From Leptobrachium leishanense (taxonomy: Eukaryota; Chordata; Amphibia; Anura; Megophryidae): a stretch of 64,000 nucleotides of DNA. The notes under the pieces are model-generated. The model was not told where the DNA came from. It worked only from the letters and a program-made list of their open reading frames with translations, and searched no databases. The stretch is from positions 97,747,204-97,811,203 of the forward strand of contig CM019069.1 in assembly GCA_009667805.1 (NCBI GenBank), given 5' to 3'. A program made the position numbers and the translations under genes. Below, one piece after another: positions 33,966 to 45,943 of the stretch (positions are counted from its first letter, which is position 1; every line of letters begins with the position of its first letter).

Positions 33966-35440
33966 TGTATGAAGTAGGACTAAATACTAGGTTACCCTGC
34001 TTGCCAAAATTTGTATGATTTTCTCTTTTTTCTTTCTTTATTTTTCAATTTTGCAAAGACACAAAACGTGATGGAAAAGTGGCAGCGCAGGGCCAGCACA
34101 TCAAGTCTCACAAATGAGATAACATACAGTATATCATGTCAGACCTTTTCAGATATGAAATTTTTATATTTCGCAGGACTGTTTAAATTTGGGGCCAGCA
34201 ATTGCTTCACACAGACAACTCGTCTGCGTGGTTAATATATATAACAAGAATATGCATTCTAAAGACAATGGATCGTTATTGTTACGCATACAAGGGAAGA
34301 ATTTTCCATTGATCAAAGAAGGTCTAATGTACTCTGGTTGTAAAAAATAAACAAGCAGATGTTAGATCAAATTGTTTAAAAGTAAGGGAACACAATGACA
34401 ACTGATCTTACCCTAGGATAGGTATCTCAGTATTGTGTTTATTTTGTCAGATCGAAACTCTGAAAGCCACGTAAACATTGAACAATGGGTTGCCCAATAA
34501 AGAAAAAAATCCCAGAGAAGGTTAAATGGCTTGGATAAACCAGCTTGTAATGCTATGCTATTCGGCGATATGATCTAACACTATACGGTATTTGAATATT
34601 TAATTTATGTGGTCAGTTAGAATAGATAACCTTGGCGTCTTATAAAAAACAGAGGCCCTACCACATTCAGTTGATTATTACAAATGTCTGGTGTACTAAC
34701 CTGCATAAAACAGATTAAGTCTGGTAATTGTGAATGTTAAAGACGATATCACGAATGAATGAATTGATGAATGTCTGCAGAATCCTCTCATATACACATA
34801 CCTGTGGATTTAAGTAAAGGGGGTATGAAATACACACACGCCGTGGCGAAGTATGCCGACGATTCAACAATAGAAATAAATTTTGATATTGTTAATAAAA
34901 TCTATGGAGTCCCGGGATATAGGAATAAAACGACCCCAAACCAGTAAAAGATTGGCCAAATACATAAATAAATTCCTGCAGAAGGTTGATGGTTGATCTG
35001 AGACCGCCATCTGCTGGCCAGGTAATATAACACCTGGACAGACCCCTGGAGTTGATGAATATATATATCCTCCAATCAAATGAGGCCACATAGTGATGGG
35101 CTAGATCTAAAACTGGGCGGAAGACAACTATATAGAGGGGACAATCCAGAGCAGATGAACACACTGAGAAAAGCTTGGGGAGAGACCTGAGGGACGCTTG
35201 GAGGGGAGAAAGGGCAAATATCATCAGCCCCCCTTAAGACGTGACCACACCCTAATCTTCCACCACTCTATCTTCACTAACCGGATGGTAAAGTATGCCT
35301 GAATAACTTGATATCTATTTTCTAATTGCATAGTCCTTACTTTAGATATCCATCACAAACTAAAGGAATATAAATGAATTATTTTGCTGTTTAAGCCTAC
35401 TCAGTAGACTAGTAATCAACATTTCCACTCCCCTGCAGAG
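33966..35440. other. No gene recognised
   Basis: AT-rich sequence following the truncated gypsy integrase. Short frames occur but I recognise no domain. A TATA-like ACTATATAGAGG at about 35128 and the clean break at about 33965 could mean another decayed LTR or insertion, without proof. Confidence 0.35.
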
Positions 35441-35984
35441 GATTGCTAAGGAAGAAAAAGAGAGAGGATCCTAGTGGCGCAGTCTCTTTTGAGAGTGGTC
35501 TATATAAAATCTAGTACAAATAATAAATGGGTATGGTATTCTCACTATTCCAAACAGTGCGCGGTCAAAAATACCACTAAAGTGCTGCTATGAATAGAGC
35601 TAAGTGCAGTAGTTTTACTGTAGGCTGATCACTTGGGGTACCTTCTAAAGAGGACTGATCTGTCCATGCTACATCTCCAGACTCCAGGAGGCCATGGCTG
35701 CTAGCAAGACCATCTGCAGATGAAAGAGGTGAAGGTACCCACCGAATAAGCAGTACCACACGCCTACAAGTTGAGCCTGGAACCTAAGGCTCCAACATCG
35801 GTGAGTTTGTTTTGACCTCTACTTACCTTATTTTAACCATTGGCTACAAATCGCGCTATGAAGATCTCTCTTTTTCTATATCTGAGACGTTCGAGCAAAC
35901 ATTAAGGAAAGGCAGAGGCCACCCCAAGAAAACTCTAAAGAAGGGCAGAGGCTACCCTCAATTAGGCCCAAGGCGTTCCACACC

Positions 35985-37467
35985 CATGGCCGGATTAACA
36001 TAGGGGCGGATGGAGCGGTCGCTCCAGGCCCCCTTCTAAAAATAGGCCCACAGCCGGCCAGCTGATAGTGAGTGACGAGTGCAGCCAGCCCAGGCCTTTG
36101 ATCAGCCCTGCAGCAGAACCCGGCGCTTAGATAATAGAAACGCAGCATTTCCTTTGGGCAGAGGCTGAGGGGCGGAGCTGTTCTTTGAAGCCACGTGCTG
36201 CCCCTTTCCCTGCACAGCGTGAAGGTGATGAAGATCCGGCTCGGGAGATAAGATAAGGACACACTGCTTTGTAAATATTTCCTCCCTCTTATTTAAACAC
36301 TGGCCCACTAGTTCCAGGATGACATGGGAGGGGGGGGGCCCTACCTAACAGGCATCCAGGTTGCTTAGAGATAGCAGCTTCAACTTAAGCTGCAAAGCAG
36401 CCTGATTAGGTGTAAACACTGCTTTACTTGAATTTTACCACTTCTGCTGCTGCTCTGATATAGTAATAATTTTGTGTGTGTGTGGGGTGTATACATGTGT
36501 CACTCTGGTGTATATGTGTGGTGTGTATTAATATTATACATATGTCACTCTGGTGTATATATGTGCAAGTGTGTGCCATGTATGTAGCTGAGTGTGTGTG
36601 TATATAGCTGAGTGTGTGTGTGTATATAGCTGAATGTGTGTGTGTATATAGCTGAATGTGTGTGTGTGTATATAGCTGAATGTGTGTGTGTGTATATAGC
36701 TGAGTGTGTGTGTGTGTATATAGCTGAGTGTGTGTGTGTATATAGCTGAGTGTGTGTATATAGCTGAGAGTGAGTGTGTGTGTGTAGCTGAGAGTGTGTG
36801 TGTATATAGCTGTGTGTGTAGCGGAGTGTGTGTTTGTGTATATTGCCGTGTGTGTGTATAGCTGTGTGTGTGTGTATATAGGTGAGAGTGTGTGTATATA
36901 GCTGTGTGTGTGTATATAGCTGAGTGAGTGTGTGTGTGTAGCTGAGTGTGTGTGTATATAGCTGTGTGTCTGTGTATATAGCTGAATGTGTGTGTATGTG
37001 TGCTCTGTATATAATGGAGTGTGTGTGTGTATGTGTGCTCTGTATATAATGGAGTGTGTGTGTGCTCTGTATATAATGGAGTGTGTGTGTGTGTATGTGT
37101 GCTCTGTATATAATGGAGTGTGTGTGTGTATGTGTGCTCTGTATATAATGGAGTGTGTGTGTGTATGTGTGCTCTGTATATAATGGAGTGTGTGTGTGTG
37201 TGTGTGCTCTGTATATAATGGAGTGTGTGTGTGTATGTGTGCTCTGTATATAATGGAGTGTGTGTGTGTATGTGTGCTCTGTATATAATGGAGTGTGTGT
37301 GTATGTGTGCTCTGTATATAATGGAGTGTGTGTGTGTATGTGTGCTCTGTATATAATGGAGTGTGTGTGTGTATGTGTGCTCTGTATATAATGGAGTGTG
37401 TGTGTGTATGTGTGCTCTGTATATATTGGAGTGTGTGTGTGTGTATGTGTGCTCTGTATATAATGGA

Positions 37468-37498
<31 letters not shown>

Positions 37499-37639
37499 CT
37501 CTGTATATAATGGAGTGTGTGTGTGTGTGTGTGTATGTGTGCTCTGTATTATAGCGGAGTGTGTGCGTGCCTCAGTATTTATAAAAAGGCCCACTGAAAT
37601 CTTCAGCACCAGGCCCATGATGCTCTTAATCCGGCCCTG
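35985..37639. mobile_element. hAT MITE-like element with TG-rich expansion
   Basis: Termini CATGGCCGGATTAAC (35985) and the complement of TTAATCCGGCCCTG (37639). An exact 8-bp duplication TCCACACC lies at 35977-35984 and 37640-37647, diagnostic for hAT. No transposase. More than half of the element is a microsatellite/minisatellite. Confidence 0.93.
36470..37570. repeat. TG/TATA microsatellite and 35-bp minisatellite
   Basis: The left part is (TG)n broken by TATATAGCTGA. From about 36985 a regular unit GTGTGTGTGTATGTGTGCTC followed by TGTATATAATGGA repeats about 15 times. Frames reading Thr-His or Cys-Val repeats are artefacts of this. Confidence 0.95.
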
Positions 37640-38427
37640 TCCACACCAGAGCCGGTACATGAGGCTCTATAAAGTGTAAGTGTTCCCTTGTCTATGGGCA
37701 CTTAACTCTGTATCAGTCAATATTGCACTATTTTTTCTTTTTCTGTTTCCCTTCTACCCCTCTCCTCTTTTCCTCCCATTTTTTGGGAATTGGGAGTCTA
37801 TATAGGACTTAGGTGAAGACAGTGCACCAGGACCTCACGTAAGCCTCTGGACTGCCCCTGTGGAGACTCAACCAGACTACCTTTGTCTTCAATACAGAAT
37901 ATATGGTCGGTTGGACTGTTTTTTTGCCTTCACAAGTGATTTGGAAAACGAGACTCTATAAGGATAACTTTTTGAAAGACCTTCAATTGCACTATATGCA
38001 CTTATATATGCACTTTCTACTTGCATTTTCACTTTATATGCGATTTTTTTTAATATATCAGGACATCAACTGTCACCTTGCACTTTATATGTGATTGGAA
38101 TATATCAGGACATCAACTGTCACCTTTTTTGCACAGTAAAACTACTGCACTTAGCTCTATTCATAGCAGCACTTTAGTGGTCTTTTCGACCGTGCACTGT
38201 TTGGAATAGTGGGAATACCATACCCATTTATTATTTGTACTAGATTTTATATAGACCACTCTCAAAAGAGACTGTGCCACTAGGATCCCCTCTCTTTTTC
38301 CTACTGTACATTTGCACATTTCTGTCGAGGTTTTGTGTTTTAATCCCTGTCGGCTGCACAACATAAACATATCCACCAACATTAGCGCCTCCACTGTACT
38401 CCCCTTCCCCGATTGCTAAGGAAGAAA

Positions 38428-38858
38428 CTATTCCCGGCTAAATACTTGAGCCATAATTTAGTGAAATTATTTATATTCCAAGAATACTGGTTGTGGACAT
38501 CTAAAGATCAATTGTATACCCATAGTGAGATACGCTGGGACCGTGAAATAGCTTTTATATGTCAAGTGCCGTCAGCCCCATTCGTAAAACTAGCATAACT
38601 CCTTCCATATCCATCTTGCAGCCCTTTCGATTGAATGCATGTAAGTCAATAAGAAGCTTTGGGTTAACGTATATTGAATGAAGTGCTGTGATTGATCTGT
38701 GGAAGAGATAGTCTACCTATCGAGTGTGTTATGTATCTCCCTGAAGGAAGTTGCATTTAGTGAATAGGCCCCCACAATAATAAATTGTGCTGCAGGTGAT
38801 GCCCAGTAACTGAGTGTTTATGTTAGCCAGGTGGAGGATTGGTTTATAATGGGAAAGG
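38428..38858. other. No gene recognised
   Basis: AT-rich flank of the inverted-repeat element. A 60-codon frame at 38413-38598 runs through the junction with the target duplication; I cannot assign it to a family. Confidence 0.35.
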
Positions 38859-39155
38859 TTTAACCCCTTAAGCTCGGGAGTAATTTTACAAGTTCGGCGC
38901 TGTTTCGAAGTAGAAGTTTGCTGAGCTCATTTTGACGGTTTTAAACGCGGTTTTAAGTCACGTATTATTGTACCACCCAGACAAATTATATATCGTTCTT
39001 TCTGGCAGACTTGGCAAATTAATAATATATCATTATTATATGTATACGTCATGCCCTGCGAAAATGCTATAACAAAATTGTAAAAAAAATGTTAATTTTC
39101 AATAAAAGTTCAATCATCCACAGTGTGTAAAGTGGTTTTTTTTGCATTTTATTAC
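38859..39155 (-). mobile_element. End of a TTAA element related to 10364-11553
   Basis: TTAA at 38859-38862 is followed by CCCCTTAAGCTCGGG. The following sequence matches the reverse complement of about 11270-11549 over its length, for example TTATATATCGTTCTTTC and ATTATTATATGTATACGT. It breaks off where the G-rich minisatellite starts. Confidence 0.75.
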
Positions 39156-39157
39156 CC

Positions 39158-40672
39158 GAGACCCAGGGCCCAGACCCTAAGGCCCAGAACCAAGGCCCAG
39201 ATCCTGGGCCCAGACCCCTAGGCGAAACCCACGGCCCAGACCCCAAGGCCCAGACCCAGGGCCCAAGGCCCAGACCCAAGGCCCAGACCCCAAGACCCAA
39301 ACCCCAGACCCAGGGCCCAGACCCCAAGGCCCAGGACCCAGACCCTAAGGCCCAGACCCAAGGTCCAGACCCCAAACCCAGGGCCCAGACCCAGGGCCCA
39401 GACCCTAGGGCCCAGACCCTAAGGCCCAGACCCAGGGCCCAGACCCCAAGGCCCAGACCCAGGGCCCAAAGCCCAGACCCAGGGCCCAGACCCCAAGACC
39501 CAGGGCCCAGACCCCTAGGCCCAAACCCAGGACCCAGACCCCAAGGCCCAGACCCAGGGCCCAGACCCCAAGGCCCAGACCCCTAGGCCCAAACCCAGGG
39601 CCAAGGCCCAGACCAGGGCCCAGACCCTAAGGCCCAGAACCAAGGCCCAGACCCCTAGGCCAAACCCAGGGCCCAAGACCCAGACCCTAAGGCCCAGACC
39701 CAAGGCCCAGACCCATACCCAAACCCAAGGCCCAGACCCCAAGACCCAAACCCCAGACCCAAGGCCCAGACCCAGGGCCCAGACCCCAAGGCCCAGGACC
39801 CAGACCCTAAGGCCCAGACCCAAGGCCCAGACCCCAAAGCCCAAACCCAGGGCCCAGACCCCAAGACCCAGACCCTAGGGCCCAGACCCAGGGCCCAGAC
39901 CCTAAGGCCCAGGGCCCAGACCCTAGGGCCCAGACCCCAGACCCCAAGGCCCAGACCAAGGGCCCAGACCCCTAGGCCCAAACCCAGACCCCAAGGCCCA
40001 GACCCAGGGCCCAGACCCCAAGGCCCAGACCCCTAGGCCCAAACCCAGGACCCAGACCCCAAGGCCCAGACCCAGGGCCCAGACCCTAGACCCCAAGGCC
40101 CAGACCCAGGGCCCAGACCCTAGGGCCCAGACCCTAAGGCCCAGGGCCCAGACCCTAAGGCCCAGACCCTAAGGCCCAGGGCCCAGACCCTAAGGCCCAG
40201 ACCCCTAGGCCAAAACCCAGGGCCCAGACCCCAAGGCCCAGGACCCAGACCCTAAGGCCCAGACCCAGGGCCCAGACCCCAAGGCCCAGACCCCAAAGCC
40301 CAAACCCTAGGCCCAGACCGCAGGGACCAGACCCCAAGGCCCAGGGCCCAGACCCTAGAGCCCAGACCCCAAGGCCCAGACACCAAAACCCAGGGCCCAG
40401 ACCCCTAGGCCCAAACCCAGGGCCCAGAACCCAGGGCCCAGACCAAGGCCCAGACCCTAGGACCCAGACCCCAAGGGCCAAGGCCCAGGGACCAGACCCA
40501 GAGACCAGGGCCCAGGCTAGACCCCAGGGACCAGACCCCAGACCCAGGGACCAGACCCCAGGCCAGACTCAGGGCTCAGACCCCAGGACCAGGCCCAGCC
40601 TAGACCCAGGGCCCAGACCTCAGGGCCCAGACCCCAAGGCCCAGTCCCAGGGACCAGACCCAGACCCAAAGG
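39158..40672. repeat. 1.5-kb minisatellite of GGCCCAGACCC words
   Basis: Irregular units of about 14-18 bp built of CCCAGGGCCCAGACCCTAAG and CCAAGGCCCAGACCC. The minus strand is a dense series of GGG runs (GGGTCTGGGCCTTGGGGTCT) with G-quadruplex potential. Frames spelling Gly-Leu-Gly-Val-Trp are not genes. Confidence 0.95.
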
Positions 40673-40679
40673 CCATCAT

Positions 40680-40835
40680 ACACAGCCCGTTTCTGTGAGA
40701 TTTATTGCTGTGGATTCTGTGATACGTTCAGACACACCGCTCATTACTGTGAGTTTTATTGCTGTGGATACTGTGATACGCTAATACACACTGCACATTA
40801 CTGGGAGTTTTATTGCCGTGGTGCTATGTTATGTC
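40680..40835. repeat. Short tandem repeat, about 54-bp unit
   Basis: Nearly three copies of a unit with ATTACTGTGAGTTTTATTGC and TGTGGATACTGTGATACGCT follow the G-rich array. Confidence 0.85.
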
Positions 40836-40839
40836 CTTT

Positions 40840-41200
40840 TTTTTTTTTGAAGGGGGAGAAAAGCTGTTAGAGGTTGAGGGAGTGCCAGGGGGGGCCCCAT
40901 CGTGAGGTTTAGTAAGGGGCCCCATCATTTCTGATGGCTGCCCTGCTGCTCTGCCCCAACGTAGATTTCCCCGACTGCAGCAGACTATCGGTTGAGTGTT
41001 CAATGTCCCTTTTATAACCCTGTGTTAAGACTATATTAGTGTTTGCTGCTGAACATGATGCACCAATACTTACCATGTATAATGCCTGCTGAATATGCTA
41101 ACTGTATTTTGATATCCTACACTCCGGCTGTTATACAATCTACTTTCTGTTTTGTACTATGAAAACCTTAATAAAAACTTATCACCTTTTTTTTTATTTT
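40840..41200 (+). mobile_element. LINE-like 3' tail, tentative
   Basis: The segment ends in CTATGAAAACCTTAATAAAA followed by ACTTATCACC and T-rich sequence, resembling the 3' end of amphibian L1-type elements. No coding part is present. Confidence 0.35.
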
Positions 41201-42343
41201 ATTTTTTTATTGTAATGATTTTTCAAATTTATGATAGGCTCCTGAGGTTTCATATTCCACAAGAAATGTGTTCACAATGCTCTCAGAGTTGTTTATATCA
41301 CATTAGAGGAAAGGCTTAAGTTCCAAATTGGACATATTTAAAATTGCAGTAAGCTTAAAGTGCCTATATGTGCTGACATAAGGGAAACTAAAAGGATATA
41401 CAAAATTCTTGGCTATTTGAGAAATTATGTAGAAAATTTGACTGACATCACATAAGGGCAAGAGACATAAACTGTAAATCAAAAAGTGCTATCAATTTCA
41501 AGCCCAAGAAAAAAAAGAAGAAGAAGAAAGGAGGGAGGGGGGGGGGGATTTAACAACGTAAACATTAAGTAGGAAAAAATGATGGTTGTGAATATGGGGA
41601 AATTAATATGGGTATAAACTACCAAGATAATACAAAAGGATAGACCTCCCATGGGTCCCAAAGGATTCTAGTGAGAAATAAAATAGAATAGATTGAGTAA
41701 TTATATGATACTATATTTGTGAATCACTGTATGTAAAATGTTATCCATACTGATATGGTAATATCTAAAGTTTAAGGTGACATGCATATCAATAACCATA
41801 TAGGTGATAAAAAAATTGTGTTTAACTATACGTTAGAAAATTGGTAAAAACCACCAATTTTTAGGGGATTGTTTAATAAGTGACAAGAGGGAATATAAAT
41901 TTATAGAAAATTTTATAAAAAATGACATAGTTCAAACTCTTGATTTAGTCCATGAGGGACAAGTGTATTTAAATTGTATATCCCAGGGACGTGCAGTCAG
42001 GGGTGGCAGGGGAGGCTCCGCCTCCCCTGCCATTCCAGTAAATTAATGTGCTCATTGTGTTATAATGACATGTGTGTATATTTAAACTATAAATAAATGG
42101 TTATTTATTGAAAAAAGTTCTCATACTCACCTCTCCACGCTCCCTCGCTGTGCTTGCTTCCTCTCTCTCTCTTCCGCTTTTTTTTCATTTCAGTTTGCCG
42201 GCTGCTGTGTGTGTGTGATTCACTACACAGACAGCAGGGGCAGCACTGAGCCAGCCTAGACTACGCAATTTGCGCAGCTCTACGCTACGCAATTGTGAAG
42301 CCCAAGCTGGTGGCAGGCAGTCACTCTCTCCTGGGCCTCCAGG

Positions 42344-42893
42344 TGTCACGGTTCCCAGATCCCACCACGCAGTACTTAACACCCCACACTCCACAGAGCC
42401 CAGAAGCTCCCAACAGAGTAGCCGTGAAAGATCTCTAACTGTCTGGTCCTTAGAATTGGCCAGGTAAACTAAGCTAGACAGAAAGGGTTAACAACACGGG
42501 AAGTAGTCAGCCGAGCCAGAATCAGGAATACAGAGTTCAGAATGGTCAAATGGAATAGCCGGGTCGATATCAGAGCAGTGCGTAGTACAAGAAAAATGGT
42601 CTAGGGCAACAGAAGGCAGAATAGTCAGAAACAAGCAGAGGTCAATAACGGGTTAATTCAATATAGCAGTCAGGTACAAGGAGCTCAGATATGGATAACC
42701 ACGATCTGGCAACTGCTTGAGAATACACTGAGGGTTTTTAAAGACCTTCACCATGCCACGCCCCCCACTCAAGCCACGCCTCATGCAGCCACCTCCCTGC
42801 CTGTCTCCATTTAAACCGGGCATTGGTCAGTGAGCAGCATCAGATATGCTGCCCTCAAGCACACAGGTAGGGCTGGAAGCTTCCAACGTTACA
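42344..42893 (-). repeat. Solo LTR, same family as the LTR at 62670
   Basis: On the minus strand it starts TGTAACGTTGGAAGCTTCCA and ends GAACCGTGACA. It is exactly 550 bp, the same as the LTR at 62670-63219, and aligned by eye along its whole length. The duplication CCAGG lies at 42339-42343 and 42894-42898. Confidence 0.94.
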
Positions 42894-43366
42894 CCAGGCA
42901 CTGGCACTGATAGCAAATGAAAGCTTCAGCCAGTGGGAAAGCTCCCATTGGTCTCAAGCATTTCTTTTAATTTTTTTTTAAAAAAACGCTCACCATGGGA
43001 GGCAGAGCTCCTCATGGTTTGATTGACGGAGGACAGTCATGTGACTGTCCTCGTCAGTCGTGGGGGGCAGGCAGGCAGAGCACACACACAGCAGCATTTG
43101 ACAAACCCCCGCCCCAGAGTGCAGTGTGCCAGGACCAGCACCGGGAGATTTAGGCAAGTATGTGACAGGTGCTCGTCTTTTAAAGAATGCATTGCCCAAA
43201 ATATAACACAGTTAACCCTCAGAATGTCTGACATTGTAACCCCCCCCACTAAATTTATTACCCATCTGTGTCGCTAAATGACTTTATTTTTTTTCTGCTT
43301 TTTTTTAAAAAATAAAATCAAAAAGAACCTGCCATTTTTAATGATCCAAAACAAGTAGGTAGTGTG

Positions 43367-44470
43367 CAGGGGTGGACTGACCCGTCGGGCACTGCCCAAG
43401 TGCCCACGGGTCAGTAGGGGCCCGGTTCTGGCAGGCACAGTGTAAGCATGGCTATTTTCCATGATCATCCCGGGAAAGGTAGCTGCCGGCCGGGTCCCCT
43501 GCCCAGCCACCAGCGATGCACTACTAAACCTCCGCCGCGCTGCAGCTCAGGACCGGCGCTTGCTATAAGGATTTAACCCCCCTGCAAAGATTGGAGAATT
43601 TAACCCACTTTTCTCCCTGCAGAGCTAGGGGGATTTACCCCCCTCAGAAATGGAAGGAGTTAATTTTGAAATGTGGTGGGATTGGGGGATTAATGAAATG
43701 CGGGGGGTGATTATTGAAATGGGACAGATGAAATGCGGGGGTGTTGGGGGATTATTGAAATGGGGGGACAGATGAAATGCGGGGGGGATTGGGGATTATT
43801 GAAATGGGGGACAGTTGAAATGCGGGGGATTGGGGGATTAATGAAATGGGGGGTGATTATTGAAATGGGGGGACAGATGAAATGCAGGGGGATTGGGGGA
43901 TTATTGAAATGCAGGGGTGATTATTGAAATGGGACAGATGAAATGCAAGGGGGATTGGGGGATTATTGAAATGGGGGGACAGATGAAATGCGGGGGATTG
44001 GGGGATTAATGAAATGCGGGGGTGATTATTAAAATGGGGGAACAGATGAAATGCAGGGGGATTGGGGGATTATTGAAAAGCGGAGGTGATTATTGAAATG
44101 GGGGGACAGATGAAATGCAGGGGGATTGGGGATTAATAAAATGCGGGGGGATTATTGAAAGGGGACAGATGAAATGCGGGGGGGGGGGATTGGGGGATTA
44201 TTGAAATGCAGGGGTGATTATTGAAATGGGACAGATGAAATGCGGGGGGGATTGGGGGATTATTGAAATGGGGACAGATGAAATGCGGGGATTGGGGGAT
44301 TAATGAAATGTGGGGGTGATTATTGAAATGGGGGACAGATGAAATGCAGGGGGATTGGGGGATTAATGAAATGCGGGGGGTGATTATTGAAATGCAGGGG
44401 GTACACATGAAATGCGGGGGGACGGCAAATGAAATGCGAGGAGGATTAATGAAATGCGGGGGGTGATTGC
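43367..44470. repeat. hAT-like end followed by GGGGATT-rich minisatellite
   Basis: CAGGGGTGGACTGACCCGTC marks a third copy of the family at 9473. From about 43660 the sequence becomes an irregular array of GGGGGGACAGATGAAATGCG and GGGGGATTATTGAAATG units, about 800 bp. Confidence 0.85.
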
Positions 44471-44589
44471 AATGTTACGATATCTCACCCTTCGTGACAT
44501 ACAGCATACCACAGCTTGTCCAGTTCCACCGTCGTGTGCCGCCATATTTTCGCTCTGTTTGTGTTGCACAGTGAGTGAAATCACACGGC

Positions 44590-44780
44590 TCTGGAGCCGT
44601 CAAAGACCGATCACACAAGTCTTGGCTTTAGCGGGAGCTTTATTGAAGGAGCGTGAAGGTTTCGGTACAACATTTAGGACCTTGAGTGGCTTGAGACAGG
44701 TCCTGAGTGTAGGACCGAAACATTCAGTAAAGCTCCTGCTCAACCCAAACCTTGTGGGACTGATCTTTCTTCTTTTGTTG
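44590..44780. repeat. Inverted pair of a Penelope-like terminal motif
   Basis: The right copy reads GGACCGAAACATTCAGTAAA and GCTCCTGCTCAACCC. The left copy, reverse-complemented, reads GTACCGAAACCTTC, then AATAAAGCTCCCGCTAAAGCC. The CCGAAAC plus AATAAAGCT pattern is reminiscent of terminal repeats of Penelope-like elements. Confidence 0.45.
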
Positions 44781-45046
44781 TCTATGTCAGGGGTGGAGAC
44801 CCTGGGCTTTAAGGAGGAACCCTGGCTGGTGCAGTATTTTAAGTTCTCACACATGTGCGTCTTTGGTGGCGCGCCAGGTCTTCATTTGGCGCATCAGTAG
44901 TCAATCACTTGCCATGCAATATATATTTTAATTGGTAAACATGAGTATAAATAGTGAAACTCTATTCTCCTATATAACTATAATCAAATGCGTAAATTGG
45001 GACTGTGTAACCCTGAGTATATCTGGCTCTGATACTAGCCAGTGCC

Positions 45047-45580
45047 TCACCAGCCACTGACCTCACCGCACGTCACTGGTATATCCATTTCATCTCTATT
45101 TGATTTATTTTTTTCCACAAAGTCCCCACCTTTATTGACCTGTTGAATTGCCAGAAATTGTGTCCCTCTTGGATCTTTATTATGTACCTCGTTAAAATGT
45201 TGAGGATCTGTATGTTTTTCCAAACCCTTCTTAATATTATTAAGGTGTTCTCTGATATTTAGACTCCTGGTGGTGCGTCCTACATAAAATTTGCCACATG
45301 GACAAATCAATGGGTTTTGCTGTACCCGAATAAACCATTTTTTTGCACTCCATCCCACTTGAGGTCCTATCCTTCCTTTGTGCAGTCGATTTTGGGGGCT
45401 GGCGGCATCCCTACAAGGGACCTCGTGGAGACGGTTGGTGACTGGGTTTCCCACCTGGTTGTGCTCGTGGCTCTTGTGGATTGCATAATGTATGCTCCTG
45501 TCATGGTAGCATACTGTCTTGGAGCGGTACAAAATTGGAAATGACTTTGGTCTTTTCTCATCAAATTTGTTTTTTAACAT
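45047..45580 (-). pseudogene. GIY-YIG endonuclease domain of a Penelope-like element
   Basis: The core C-P-C-G-K-F-Y-V-G-R-T-T-R-S-L-N-I-R-E-H with N-I-K-K-G after it (about 45175-45310) is the GIY-YIG-type nuclease of Penelope-like retroelements, including the cysteine pair before the Y-V-G. It would nick target DNA to prime reverse transcription. The reverse transcriptase expected upstream is absent. The C terminus is interrupted by the hAT element after M-D-I, so the last residues of the open frame belong to the hAT end. Residues before the CPCG motif probably include frame changes. Confidence 0.7.
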
Positions 45581-45917
45581 TCTGTAATTTTATTTGTGCC
45601 ATTTAATATGATCAGTGTGAATTTATGCACGTTCCTGCTGGTGGTAACATGCTGTTTGGAGCGGCGCCACATCTAAATGACCTGGTTTTACTTATTACAA
45701 TGGACATGTGCCGGCGACATACGGCAAGCAGGAAATGTGAAACTATTCCATTGGTACGCACATCCAACTTGTTTCTATCAAAATTGGAACACGGAAGTAA
45801 GAACGACGCCACGCATGCGCAATACAGGCGGAAATTTGGCGCACTTTCAGTTTTATTTCGGCAGAACATATGGACTATTTAAAGACATTGTATTACGGAA
45901 CAATTACAATACTACAG

Positions 45918-45943
45918 CTGAGGAAGCGAACGGATCGTGAAAC
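45918..45943 (+). ncRNA. Hammerhead-like ribozyme core, tentative
   Basis: CTGAGGA at 45918-45924 fits the hammerhead core CUGANGA. A short imperfect hairpin (GCGA around ACGGA with TCGT) follows, then GAAAC at 45939-45943. Penelope-like terminal repeats are known to carry minimal hammerhead ribozymes. Stem I and stem III were not established. Confidence 0.3.

Larger units (their letters stand above)
35458..38410. mobile_element. Inverted-repeat element with 17-bp target duplication
   Basis: The same 17 bases, GATTGCTAAGGAAGAAA, flank the insert at 35441-35457 and 38411-38427. Inside, a block of about 175 bp at the left (about 35455-35620) recurs in inverted orientation at about 38125-38310 with around 95 percent identity by eye, including TATATAAAATCTAGTACAAA and TAGTTTTACTG. 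On the right about 100 further bases lie between the inverted arm and the duplication. Long variable duplications point to target-primed retrotransposition. Penelope-like elements, which can carry inverted terminal repeats, are the best fit, but no reverse transcriptase is present. It contains the hAT element at 35985. Confidence 0.65.
41984..45078. mobile_element. hAT element, 3.1 kb, non-autonomous, with nested LTR and minisatellite
   Basis: Ends are CAGGGACGTGCAGTCAGG (41984) and the complement CAGTGACGTGCGGTGAGG at 45078. The 8-bp duplication GTATATCC occurs at 41976-41983 and 45079-45086. It holds a solo LTR (42344-42893), a second hAT-like end (43367) with a G-rich tandem repeat, and an inverted Penelope-like pair (about 44590-44780). 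No hAT transposase is visible. Confidence 0.92.

Noticed and set aside
36545..37660. 371-residue Thr/His-rich open frame
   Set aside because: It is the translation of a TG/TATA microsatellite and 35-bp minisatellite inside a hAT element; no start context and no non-repetitive part.
39067..40481. Gly-Leu-Trp-rich open frames
   Set aside because: Produced by the GGCCCAGACCC minisatellite in all frames.
44680..44740. Hammerhead ribozyme around GGTCCTGAGTGTAGGACCGAAAC
   Set aside because: The hairpin and GAAAC are present, but the preceding bases CTTGAGA do not fit the CUGANGA core.
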